From positions 186,001 to 250,000 of the forward strand of contig NZ_JAQYUS010000001.1 in assembly GCF_030686865.1 (NCBI RefSeq): DNA of 64,000 nt, read 5' to 3'. Shown in pieces: positions 8,751 to 14,778 of this stretch. The stretch's first letter is position 1. Each line of letters opens with the position of its first letter. Source of the stretch: Kaistella sp. SH40-3 (GTDB taxonomy: Bacteria; Bacteroidota; Bacteroidia; Flavobacteriales; Weeksellaceae). The notes beneath the pieces were generated by a model, which was given only the letters and a program-made list of their open reading frames with translations, made no database searches and was not told the origin of the DNA. The translations under genes were made by a program, and so were the position numbers.

Positions 8751-9130
8751 GCCAAAAACGGTATTATAAAGGAATTATCCGCCAACCAGCGGAAAACTTT
8801 GTTCATTCATAAATACGGATATTCTCGCATTTATGGGAAACTTCTTATCGAGCGAAAGATGTAACTTATTGAATACCAGTCACCATAAATTCATGGAGTC
8901 TGATTATCAGGCGGTTAAGGTACAGCAACCCGATATGGGGAATCATATCTCTTGATTATCAAGTAATTAAGTAGGTTCATGGTGGTTTTTGCATTTTGGG
9001 CAATAACTCACTGAAGCTGGTAGGAACAATATTCACATCAGGTCGTTCGCACTCAGGGTGAGTGTATGATAAGAACAGTAATTCATGGATTCATGGAGCA
9101 TACACCAATTTTGGGGTATGTAAAATGCAC
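8751..9130. ncRNA. Candidate structured noncoding unit, copy A
   Basis: There is no credible reading frame here, but strong hairpins and words shared with 11,591-12,000. In order: AAAAACGGTATTATAA (from 8754); a CCGC/GCGG hairpin (8779-8792); a 31-nt block at 8789-8819 that differs from its partner at 11,769-11,799 by only two bases; palindrome CTGATTATCAG (8900-8910); hairpin GATATG...CATATC before palindrome TTGATTATCAA (8952-8962); GGGCAATAAC (8998-9007); a CACTC/GAGTG hairpin (about 9050-9064); and a hairpin CATACaCC/GGgGTATG (about 9100-9121). GCATTTT (8991-8997) can pair with AAAATGC (9122-9128), closing the right part. It may be a large RNA or a repeated binding region. The strand is undetermined. 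Confidence 0.4.
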
Positions 9131-9160
9131 CAAATCTGTATATTTTGATTTTGCTGCTGA

Positions 9161-9415
9161 TCAGTTTTCTTTAGGAAGTTTAATACCTCTTCTTTGATTC
9201 GATTTTAGAACAACCATTTGCAACTTCGAGACGGCTTCCCCTCCGTTTTCTCCTCGTGCGATTTCAATACTTAAATCTAATCTCTGTTGCAAATGGGTGA
9301 TTTCTAATTGCTTCTTTTCGGCTTCTTTCAGGATCGTTTCAAACCTTTCATTTAATGGCTGTAAATCCTTTTTTAAGCGGTGTATTTTGCGTTCAATTGA
9401 CTTTATTTCATCCAT
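9161..9415 (-). CDS. Small coiled-coil protein
   Basis: An 84-aa protein dominated by a charged coiled coil over about residues 1-58 (EIKSIERKIHRLKKDL, then LNERFETILKEAEKKQLEI), with a basic tail (KSNQRRGIKLPKEN). It is the last gene of a leftward operon with the XRE regulator (25 nt upstream) and the 137-aa protein. No family is recognised. Oligomerisation through the coil is likely. Confidence 0.55.
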   Translation of the reverse strand: MDEIKSIERKIHRLKKDLQPLNERFETILKEAEKKQLEITHLQQRLDLSIEIARGENGGEAVSKLQMVVLKSNQRRGIKLPKEN

Positions 9416-9440
9416 AAAGGCAAAGCTATAAAATAAGTTT

Positions 9441-9701
9441 CTACCCTTTCAAATTTAAGGAACCGATTTCAATAAAATCTCCATCACGTTTTAAATAGAT
9501 GGGTTCCGTTGTTGCTTCCTTCGTCGGTTCAAATAAATCACGAATATCCACATCCAACACTTCAGCAATTTTCTGCAGTGTTTCAGCGGTGGGATTACCA
9601 TTAATAATCTTATTGATTCCAACAGTAGTAATATCTAACATTTCAGCCAATTCAATTTGGCTTACTTTCTTTTTTTTTAAAACCTCTTTGATTCTTAACA
9701 T
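9441..9701 (-). CDS. XRE-family HTH transcriptional regulator
   Basis: An 86-aa protein whose first 60 residues form a complete lambda-repressor-like helix-turn-helix (SQIELAEMLDITTVGINKIINGN, with the recognition helix around residues 25-35, then LQKIAEVLDVDIRDLF). A short acidic or beta tail follows with no peptidase domain. Such proteins bind paired operator sites and keep phage-like elements silent. It lies 10 nt after the 137-aa gene in a leftward unit that diverges from the rightward genes at 10,276. GTATAA repeats in the divergent promoter region are possible operators. Confidence 0.85.
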   Translation of the reverse strand: MLRIKEVLKKKKVSQIELAEMLDITTVGINKIINGNPTAETLQKIAEVLDVDIRDLFEPTKEATTEPIYLKRDGDFIEIGSLNLKG

Positions 9702-9711
9702 AATAGTTTAT

Positions 9712-10125
9712 TTAAAATTTAATATCATACCCCTTTGATTCATATACAATTCTCTCAATTTCTTTGTTTTCAACAGTAGTCTCTTCATCCTCACCTTCGA
9801 TAGCAAATTGATACAACTCATCTTCATTATAATATTCAACTAATGAGACAGTAATACTAAATGCTGAATTTTCAGCAGCACGAAATTCACAAGGAGAAGC
9901 AAAAGGCAATACGTACGATGTATTTTCAATGCCTTTCAATCTTTCATTGTAATAATCTAATGCCTTAACTCTTGCTCGATACAAATCATTATCTCTAAAT
10001 ACCTCCACGTGTTCGAATGAATCTGTTTTGTTAGCGTCTTTTCCAAACGTAGTAACAAATTCATCTACTTGATAAAAATAGTTAGGTTCTGACTTCGATA
10101 AATTTTTGTTTCTAAATTCTACCAT
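9712..10125 (-). CDS. Unknown acidic protein, first gene of repressor operon
   Basis: A 137-aa soluble acidic protein with no signal peptide or membrane segment. I do not recognise the family. Its C-terminal third is rich in glutamate (EGEDEETTVENKEIE). It is the first gene after the leftward promoter at 10,141-10,171 and is followed 10 nt later by the XRE regulator, so both should be made together. Confidence 0.6.
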   Translation of the reverse strand: MVEFRNKNLSKSEPNYFYQVDEFVTTFGKDANKTDSFEHVEVFRDNDLYRARVKALDYYNERLKGIENTSYVLPFASPCEFRAAENSAFSITVSLVEYYNEDELYQFAIEGEDEETTVENKEIERIVYESKGYDIKF

Positions 10126-10140
10126 TGTTTTAATTTTCTA

Positions 10141-10171
10141 CAAATATAACCTAAAAGTATAACACAACAAA
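10141..10171 (-). promoter_or_regulatory. Leftward promoter of the repressor operon
   Basis: Read on the minus strand: TTTG (10168-10171), a 19-nt spacer and TATATTTG (10141-10148), matching the Bacteroidota consensus TTTG/TAnnTTTG. It lies 16 nt upstream of the 137-aa gene. Confidence 0.65.
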
Positions 10172-10260
10172 AATAAATTATACAAAAAAGTTAATAAATA
10201 TTTGCACAGTTAAATATTAATGTATAATTTTGTCCAAGAAAGTTAAACACAAAGGTATAA
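10157..10260. promoter_or_regulatory. GTATAA repeats in the divergent promoter region
   Basis: GTATAA occurs at 10157-10162, 10222-10227 and 10255-10260, and its inverse TTATAC at 10178-10183, all within about 105 bp between the divergent promoters and the rightward start. The first and inverted copies form a spaced inverted repeat. They are candidate operators for the adjacent XRE regulator. The word is AT-rich, so chance is possible. Confidence 0.35.
10201..10232 (+). promoter_or_regulatory. Rightward promoter opposite the repressor
   Basis: TTTG (10201-10204), a 20-nt spacer and TAATTTTG (10225-10232) fit the Bacteroidota consensus, 43 nt before the start at 10,276. Confidence 0.65.
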
Positions 10261-10275
10261 TTTAATAAAAACTTC

Positions 10276-10494
10276 ATGCAAACCATTACCAAGCAAAGAG
10301 CCGAAAAGATAGCGAGAAACATTAACGCTATGGACACCAATTACCAATATTGCGATAATTCAAGAGCATACCGATTTTGGTCGAATCTTGAAGATAAACT
10401 CAACAAGATTCTTGCAAGTTTATCGACTGATGAGAAAGTTATAATAAAAGCACTTTGTCACGAAGAAGAAGCCAAATATTTCAATTTAGTATAA
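10276..10494 (+). CDS. Small element protein of unknown function
   Basis: A 72-aa protein, charged and helical, containing two cysteines (CDNSRAYRFWSNLEDKL around residue 28 and CHEEEAKYF near the end). It is the first gene after the rightward promoter facing the XRE operon, the place of early or Cro-like genes in phages. No helix-turn-helix is evident and no family is recognised. Confidence 0.55.
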   Translation: MQTITKQRAEKIARNINAMDTNYQYCDNSRAYRFWSNLEDKLNKILASLSTDEKVIIKALCHEEEAKYFNLV

Positions 10495-10512
10495 ATCAAA
10501 AAAATAAATATC

Positions 10513-10830
10513 ATGAAAAATTTTAGATCACAAGCATTTTTAAGAGCGTACGAAATTATGAAAAGCACAGGTAAATGTTTTGCAGTGTCTTTATCAAAAG
10601 CATGGCAACTGTATCGTTTATCTCAAGAGATGAAAAACAAAGAAGAAGTTTGCTTCACCTATGAGAAGAAGGATGGAACGCTACGCAAAGCCTACGGCAC
10701 TTTAAAGAACGTTGCACAGTTCGTAAAAGGCAATGGTATACATACGCCAAAAGTATTTAATTATTGGGACTTAGAAGCGGTGGCTTTCAGGTCTTTCAAA
10801 GTCGAAAATTTTATTTCAGTAATCAGATAA
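10513..10830 (+). CDS. SH3-barrel (DUF2693/WYL_2-like) element protein
   Basis: A 105-aa protein with an N-terminal helical part (FLRAYEIMKSTGKCFAVSLSKAW) and a C-terminal small beta-barrel: VCFTYEKKDGTLRKAYGTL, then VFNYWDLEAVAFRSFKVEN. That pairing of a K-x-D-G-T-x-R-x-A strand and a Y/F-x-D-L-x-x-x-A-F-R-S-F-K strand is typical of the SH3-like DUF2693/WYL_2 proteins that are frequent in Bacteroidota phages and mobile elements. The barrel resembles the WYL ligand-binding fold but no ligand is known here. It lies 18 nt after the preceding gene. Confidence 0.7.
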   Translation: MKNFRSQAFLRAYEIMKSTGKCFAVSLSKAWQLYRLSQEMKNKEEVCFTYEKKDGTLRKAYGTLKNVAQFVKGNGIHTPKVFNYWDLEAVAFRSFKVENFISVIR

Positions 10831-10858
10831 TAATAATAACAATCAAAATATAATTAAA

Positions 10859-11176
10859 ATGGAAAATTTAAAAGTTCAATGGGTGCTAAATTCAGAAGTT
10901 ATGACAGTTGCACCTAATTATTCATTTCAAAAGGGCGACACATTAACTTGTGTAGATATTTGTCCTACGCAAATTCAGCATGGCAAATACTATAGATTAC
11001 AAGTAGATGAACTTAAACTTGATATTTTAAGAAAAGTAGAAGTTAGGGGCGATGAAATTTATTTTTACGCACTTAATCCAGAGCATCAAAGCGAGAATTT
11101 CACAGTACATAAATCAGTAATTCGCGATGTCTTTAACCGAGTAATGCAGGTAGAGTCTGTAGGTAGATGGTTGTAA
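10859..11176 (+). CDS. S24/LexA C-terminal-domain-like protein without HTH
   Basis: A 105-aa protein resembling the C-terminal beta-fold of S24 (LexA/CI-type) repressors: APNYSFQKGDTLTCVDI, then HGKYYRL, LRKVEVRGDEIYFYALNP and a last strand VIRDVFNRVMQV. This order (aperture strand, G-x-Y-Y, paired strands, N-P, final strand) is the S24 layout. The serine of the usual catalytic GDSM-type segment is not evident (FQKGDTL instead) and there is no DNA-binding domain. It might dimerise with, or antagonise, a repressor. The fold assignment is tentative. Confidence 0.5.
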   Translation: MENLKVQWVLNSEVMTVAPNYSFQKGDTLTCVDICPTQIQHGKYYRLQVDELKLDILRKVEVRGDEIYFYALNPEHQSENFTVHKSVIRDVFNRVMQVESVGRWL

Positions 11177-11229
11177 ATTTGCAACTAACTCATTTTCAGA
11201 TTTATAATTAGTCGATATTAATCAATAAG

Positions 11230-11258
11230 ACCACTTGCAGTAATGTAGGTGGTTTTTT
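11230..11258 (+). terminator. Terminator of the rightward early operon
   Basis: ACCACTT (11230-11236) pairs with AGGTGGT (11247-11253, one G-T pair) and is followed by TTTT. It lies about 55 nt after the last gene. Confidence 0.7.
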
Positions 11259-11590
11259 CATATAAGCGTAAATTTCCGTTTTTAACACTGGGAGCAGTTT
11301 TGTCCTTAGTAACTAATCTAAACACCCCATTATTGGCGTATTTGAAACTTACATCTTCGTGCCGAGACGGAGATTCAATATTGGCGACGACTTACATCTT
11401 GCCCCTGCACAATTTTCCGCAAGCCTAATGAATTTCATAGAGCAAAATAGTTTTTCACAATATCGCCTGATTATCAGGAGATTAAAGCATTTCTCAATTC
11501 GCTTCATCAAAAAGCGGAGCAAGTTGGGGAGATGTTAATAAAGTGGATTATTTTCTTTGCTTTCCCATTTGGGCAAGCAATAACAACGCT
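11259..11590. repeat. Partial noncoding unit (B1) with internal duplication
   Basis: Gene-free. It contains a 43-nt-spaced direct repeat ending in ACTTACATCTT (11347-11357 and 11390-11400), each preceded by TATTGGCG. CCTGATTATCAGG is at 11466-11478; the sequence just after it (GAGATTAAAG) aligns with that after the second palindrome of copy A. The unit ends in TTTGGGCAAGCAATAAC (about 11568-11584), matching the TTTTGGGCAATAAC end of copy A. It therefore looks like the right half of a unit placed in tandem before copy B2. Confidence 0.35.
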
Positions 11591-12000
11591 AAAAACGGTA
11601 TTATAACCCCTGCACAATTTTGGGCAACCCCTACATGCACGGAATTCCGTGTATTTAAAATCCCCAGAATTATGGGTAATAGGAAAATCCCACCTTCCTA
11701 TAAAATCAGAGTTAGCTAAAGGAAATATTCCCTTGAGTGAATACGGTTTCAAACCATATTATAGGTGAGCGGAAAACTTCGTTCAGTCATAAATACGGAA
11801 TTTCCGAAGGTGATTTGAAATCACCTTTGAGCGCTTTTATGGGATTCCCCAAAGTTGGGGCGTCCTCCGTAACAGTCTGATTATCAGTGACCAATTTTGA
11901 ACATAGCAACATACCGATTTGTTATGTCGCTTGATTATCAAATAGTTATGCAGGTTGAAATGGTTTCAAACCACTTTGGTCATATGATCCAAGTATACCT
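11591..12000. ncRNA. Candidate structured noncoding unit, copy B2
   Basis: Begins AAAAACGGTATTATAA (11591-11606) like copy A, and carries the near-identical 31-nt block at 11769-11799. Further features are a 14-bp palindrome CACGGAATTCCGTG (11638-11651), GGTTTCAAACC (11745-11755 and 11962-11972), a 9-bp hairpin AAGGTGATT/AATCACCTT (11807-11827), CCCCAA/TTGGGG (11847-11860), palindromes CTGATTATCAG (11877-11887) and TTGATTATCAA (11931-11941), and an ACATA/TATGT stem between them. It is longer than copy A because hairpins are inserted at matching places. CCCCTGCACAATTTT (11607-11621) repeats one at 11402-11416. No credible gene lies here on either strand. Confidence 0.4.
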
Positions 12001-12014
12001 TACTTCATATTTTA

Positions 12015-12344
12015 CTATAATTTAGATTTTAAATCATACTCTTTTTGAGCAACTTCAATCTCCAGCTCCTTAATCTTTGCATAATAATTACGGTCGGAAG
12101 TTATTTTTTTATTGAGTGTCCTTTTTTTAACTTCAAAGTCATCTTTTAAAAGATTATCAATTTTCATGAGCTCCGGTAGATTTCCACCTAATTTAATAAG
12201 GATGCTTTTTAAAAGTTTGTCAGTTTCATTATGAACATTTTGAGTTTCTTTTATAGCATTTTTAACAGCGGATTTAATAATAAAGTAAAAAATGACCAGA
12301 GAGACAAAAGATGCAATGACGTAAATAGGAAAAAAATCTTCCAT
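12015..12344 (-). CDS. Membrane-anchored coiled-coil protein
   Basis: A 109-aa protein with one N-terminal membrane helix (about residues 6-26, IYVIASFVSLVIFYFIIKSAV) and a charged helical body. A C-terminal coiled coil runs from about residue 75 (KKRTLNKKITSDRNYYAKIKE, then EIEVAQKEYDLKSKL). It resembles no family I can name. It is the last gene before the element's tRNA end, a usual place for accessory cargo, and is transcribed leftward on its own. Confidence 0.6.
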   Translation of the reverse strand: MEDFFPIYVIASFVSLVIFYFIIKSAVKNAIKETQNVHNETDKLLKSILIKLGGNLPELMKIDNLLKDDFEVKKRTLNKKITSDRNYYAKIKELEIEVAQKEYDLKSKL

Positions 12345-12389
12345 AAATTTTAATTTTAATTATTCACTAAGATAACTTATTTTTTTAAT

Positions 12390-12606
12390 AGTGACACAAG
12401 TGACGGAAGTGACGGTCTAAAAACAAGATTTATTTTTAATTAATACGCTAAATTGAAGTGTAATCAAGTCTAAATACGCCCAAATACACCCATTATACAC
12501 CCATTATACGCCTAGATTTTTATTCATAACTTACTATTATTCAACATGTTACAAGCCTAAATACGCATTATACGCATTATACGCCCCCCTAGTGCGTATG
12601 TATAAT
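12390..12606. repeat. Iteron-like short repeat cluster near element end
   Basis: Three near-identical 9-mers AGTGACRSW lie in tandem (12390-12416). TACGC/TACAC words then occur at 12442, 12474, 12485, 12496, 12507, 12562, 12571 and 12580. TACACCCATTA is exactly doubled (12485-12506) and TACGCATTA is doubled (12562-12579). GCGTATGTATAAT (12594-12606) is an inverted partner. Such arrays are typical of replication-initiator iterons or integrase/excisionase arm sites. The position beside the tRNA junction favours either use, but no initiator or integrase is in the window. Confidence 0.5.
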
Positions 12607-12633
12607 AAAAAAACCACCTAGATAACTAAGTGG
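12605..12633 (-). terminator. Leftward terminator hairpin
   Basis: On the minus strand CCACTTAG pairs with CTAGGTGG (one mismatch) across TTAT and is followed by a run of seven T. It shares CACCTA...TAAGTG with the hairpin at 12,799. Confidence 0.6.
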
Positions 12634-12798
12634 AATTTATGTAAAAAGATAGGTAAGTGAGTGCGGTTTACCTTCAGCAAATATAATGATAATTTATTGA
12701 TAAGAATATTAAATAAACGTTTGTTTAACTTTTTACGATATTAAGGAAATAGTGAAAAAAGTGATTTTAATATTGAAGTAATACTAATATAATACAAA

Positions 12799-12828
12799 CA
12801 GACACCTAACATAAATGCTAAGTGCCTG
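12799..12828 (-). terminator. Hairpin just 3' of tRNA-Glu
   Basis: An imperfect inverted repeat (CAGACACCTAACAT with ATGCTAAGTGCCTG) about 30 nt beyond the tRNA 3' end on the tRNA's strand. It is a probable terminator of the rpsT/tRNA transcript, though the T-run is weak. Confidence 0.45.
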
Positions 12829-12856
12829 ATTTAAAGACGTTTGATAATCTTTTTTG

Positions 12857-12928
12857 TAGCCCGTAGGGGAGTCGAACCCCTCTTACCAGGATGAAAACCT
12901 GAGGTCCTAACCGATAGACGAACGGGCC
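12857..12928 (-). tRNA. tRNA-Glu (UUC)
   Basis: The minus strand folds as a full cloverleaf. The acceptor stem is GGCCCGT/ACGGGCT (first pair G-U) with discriminator A. The anticodon stem TCAGG/CCTGG holds loop TTTTCAT, anticodon UUC, and the T arm has GGGGTTCGACTCCCC. CCA is not encoded. Its 3' end faces the phage-like element, which is the normal arrangement for site-specific integration into a tRNA gene. Confidence 0.95.
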
Positions 12929-12952
12929 AGTGCGTCTTTGTTTTTTATATAA

Positions 12953-13207
12953 TTACGCTAATTTATTAACGTGCTTAGTCAACTTGCTCTTAAGGTTTGC
13001 TGCCTTATTTTTGTGGATGATGTTTTTCTTCACCAACTTGTCTAACAAAGAGATTACTGATGGCAATTGTAATGTTGCTGCAGCTTTATCTTCTTCATTT
13101 CTTAATACTTTCAAAACTGTTCTAGCAGTCTTGTGGTAGTATCTGTTTCTTAATCTTTTCTTTTCGCTTTGTCTGATTCTTTTCAGAGCTGATTTATGAT
13201 TTGCCAT
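12953..13207 (-). CDS. rpsT: 30S ribosomal protein S20
   Basis: An 84-aa basic protein starting [21 protein letters not shown], the standard S20 opening, and of normal family length. S20 is a helical primary binder of 16S rRNA in the small subunit. It lies between two tRNA-Glu genes on the same strand and has its own promoter directly upstream. Confidence 0.97.
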   Translation of the reverse strand: MANHKSALKRIRQSEKKRLRNRYYHKTARTVLKVLRNEEDKAAATLQLPSVISLLDKLVKKNIIHKNKAANLKSKLTKHVNKLA

Positions 13208-13228
13208 ATCTTCTTAAAAACTTGGGTG

Positions 13229-13259
13229 CAAAGATAACAATCTTTTTTTTAATTACAAA
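13229..13259 (-). promoter_or_regulatory. rpsT promoter
   Basis: On the minus strand TTTG (13256-13259), a 19-nt spacer and TATCTTTG (13229-13236) match the Bacteroidota consensus, 21 nt upstream of the rpsT start. Confidence 0.75.
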
Positions 13260-13299
13260 ATTTATTTTATAAAACTTTTCAAAATTTTCATTTTCTTAG

Positions 13300-13371
13300 T
13301 AGCCTATAGGGGAATCGAACCCCTGTTGCAAGACTGAAAATCTTGAGTCCTTACCACTAGACGAATAGGCC
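13300..13371 (-). tRNA. tRNA-Glu (UUC), second copy
   Basis: A second cloverleaf on the minus strand: acceptor GGCCTAT/ATAGGCT with discriminator A, anticodon stem CAAGA/TCTTG, loop TTTTCAG (anticodon UUC), T arm GGGGTTCGATTCCCC. Its body differs from the copy at 12,857 but it reads the same codons. Confidence 0.95.
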
Positions 13372-13431
13372 TTTGCTTTAAGGACTGCAAAAATAGAAAT
13401 TTAGTTTTAATCCTGCAAGACCTTTTCGAAT

Positions 13432-14721
13432 TTATCTTGAATTTTTTTGAATTACTGTATTCTTAATGCCCTTTTCATCTAAGTCTTTCTGTGTCTTAAC
13501 AGCTTCTTCCAAACTGCTAAATTTACCATAGGTATAGTAGAACTTGCCTTTTTCTTTAGTTCTTATAACGTCTTTCAGGGTATTGAGCATATAAGAATTC
13601 GCACTTAATTTCTGATCGCTTACTGCAAGTTCTAAAGTATAATAACCTGTTCCTAATTTTTGATTTGGAATAAAGGAGATTGAAGTTGCATTTCTAAATC
13701 CGGCATCTTTCGCTGATTTCAAGTTATTATCTCTTACGGACGCCAAATTGGTTACGCTATAGTAATACTTGTACAAATCGTTCTCTTTGATTGTAAGAAT
13801 GTAATTAAGGCCTTTCAATGCAGGATCACCACTGTTATATTTAATCGGTGCTGACATCAACAATATTCTGAAATCATTTTTCAATGCCTTTTCCTCAGGT
13901 TTCTCTATCTCCTTGGGTTGAACTGGAACACTGCCATTTCTTTCAATCGCTTTTTTATAACTAACGATTGCATCATAAATACTTTCTGCAACTTGATTCT
14001 GACCTTTATCCGAAGCCAAATAAGCCGCTTCGTCATAGTTGCTCACAAATCCAGTTTCAATTAAAACAGAAGGCATCGCATTTAATCTCAACACATGTAG
14101 ATTTTGCTGTTTTACGCCTCGGGAAAACCGATTGTCTTTTTTCACAAAATTACCTTCAACATAACTACCAAATAACAAACTGGTTTCTAAATACTTGCTT
14201 TGCTGAATTTTTAAAGCAATTAAAGATTCTGGTGATTTAGGATCATAGGTCGCAAAAGTTTCACGGTCTTTTTCATCCAGAAAAATTACATCATTCTCTG
14301 CTTTGGCAACTTCAAGATTGGTTTTATTTTGATCTGGACCCTGTACAAAAGTTTCCGTTCCGTATGGGGCAGATTTAGTACTTGCATTAACGTGAATTGA
14401 AATAAACAAATCAGCTTTACTCCTATTTGCCAATGTTGTACGATCTGTTAATGAAGGGAACTCATCAATTTTTCTGGTGTAGATTACTTTATAATCTTTA
14501 TTTTTTTCCAGCATTCTTCCTAATTTAAGGGTAATGGCTAGCGTAACATCTTTTTCTCTTACGGTTCCTAAATCACCATAAAAGCGGTTCGCACCATGAT
14601 CACTCCCGCCATGACCCGCATCTAGAACGATGGTAAATTTTTTCTGGGCTCCACTAAACATGAATAAAAGGACAAATAAGAGGGAAAAATATCTTTTAAT
14701 GGAAAAACTATCGGTAATCAT
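13432..14721 (-). CDS. N-acetylmuramoyl-L-alanine amidase (Amidase_3)
   Basis: A 429-aa exported amidase that cuts the bond between N-acetylmuramic acid and the peptide stem of peptidoglycan. A signal peptide (to about residue 25, ending FMFSGA) precedes an Amidase_3 domain over about 28-255. Its zinc and catalytic residues are visible: LDAGHGGSDHGA, VREKDVTLAI, FISIHVNA and VLIETGFVSN. The C-terminal 150 residues are an SPOR-like repeat region (YYSVTNLASV, then FYYTYGKFSSLEEAVKTQKD), probably binding denuded glycan at division sites. It is divergent from the LptD-like gene. Confidence 0.9.
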   Translation of the reverse strand: MITDSFSIKRYFSLLFVLLFMFSGAQKKFTIVLDAGHGGSDHGANRFYGDLGTVREKDVTLAITLKLGRMLEKNKDYKVIYTRKIDEFPSLTDRTTLANRSKADLFISIHVNASTKSAPYGTETFVQGPDQNKTNLEVAKAENDVIFLDEKDRETFATYDPKSPESLIALKIQQSKYLETSLLFGSYVEGNFVKKDNRFSRGVKQQNLHVLRLNAMPSVLIETGFVSNYDEAAYLASDKGQNQVAESIYDAIVSYKKAIERNGSVPVQPKEIEKPEEKALKNDFRILLMSAPIKYNSGDPALKGLNYILTIKENDLYKYYYSVTNLASVRDNNLKSAKDAGFRNATSISFIPNQKLGTGYYTLELAVSDQKLSANSYMLNTLKDVIRTKEKGKFYYTYGKFSSLEEAVKTQKDLDEKGIKNTVIQKNSR

Positions 14722-14778
14722 CTGTAAATTTTAAAAATTATATTAATTTTGACGCCAATATATAATAGATAAAGCGCT

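Noticed and set aside
8900-8910. TGATTATCA palindrome as a Fur box
   Set aside because: It covers only half of the known 19-bp pattern and sits in an element with no iron genes.
9499-9738. 79-codon plus-strand frame opposite the XRE regulator
   Set aside because: It is a shadow of a convincing helix-turn-helix gene on the other strand.
11507-11752. 81-codon reading frame on the minus strand in the noncoding zone B
   Set aside because: It spans repeats shared with other units, has no homologous frame in copy A, no promoter and an unlikely composition (scattered cysteines).
8751-12000. Retron, group II intron or diversity-generating retroelement
   Set aside because: No reverse transcriptase is encoded in the window, and no template/variable repeat pair with adenine-biased differences is seen.
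12485-12579. Short repeats considered as a CRISPR array
   Set aside because: Units are 9-11 nt and mostly directly adjacent, without unique spacers of regular length and without cas genes.
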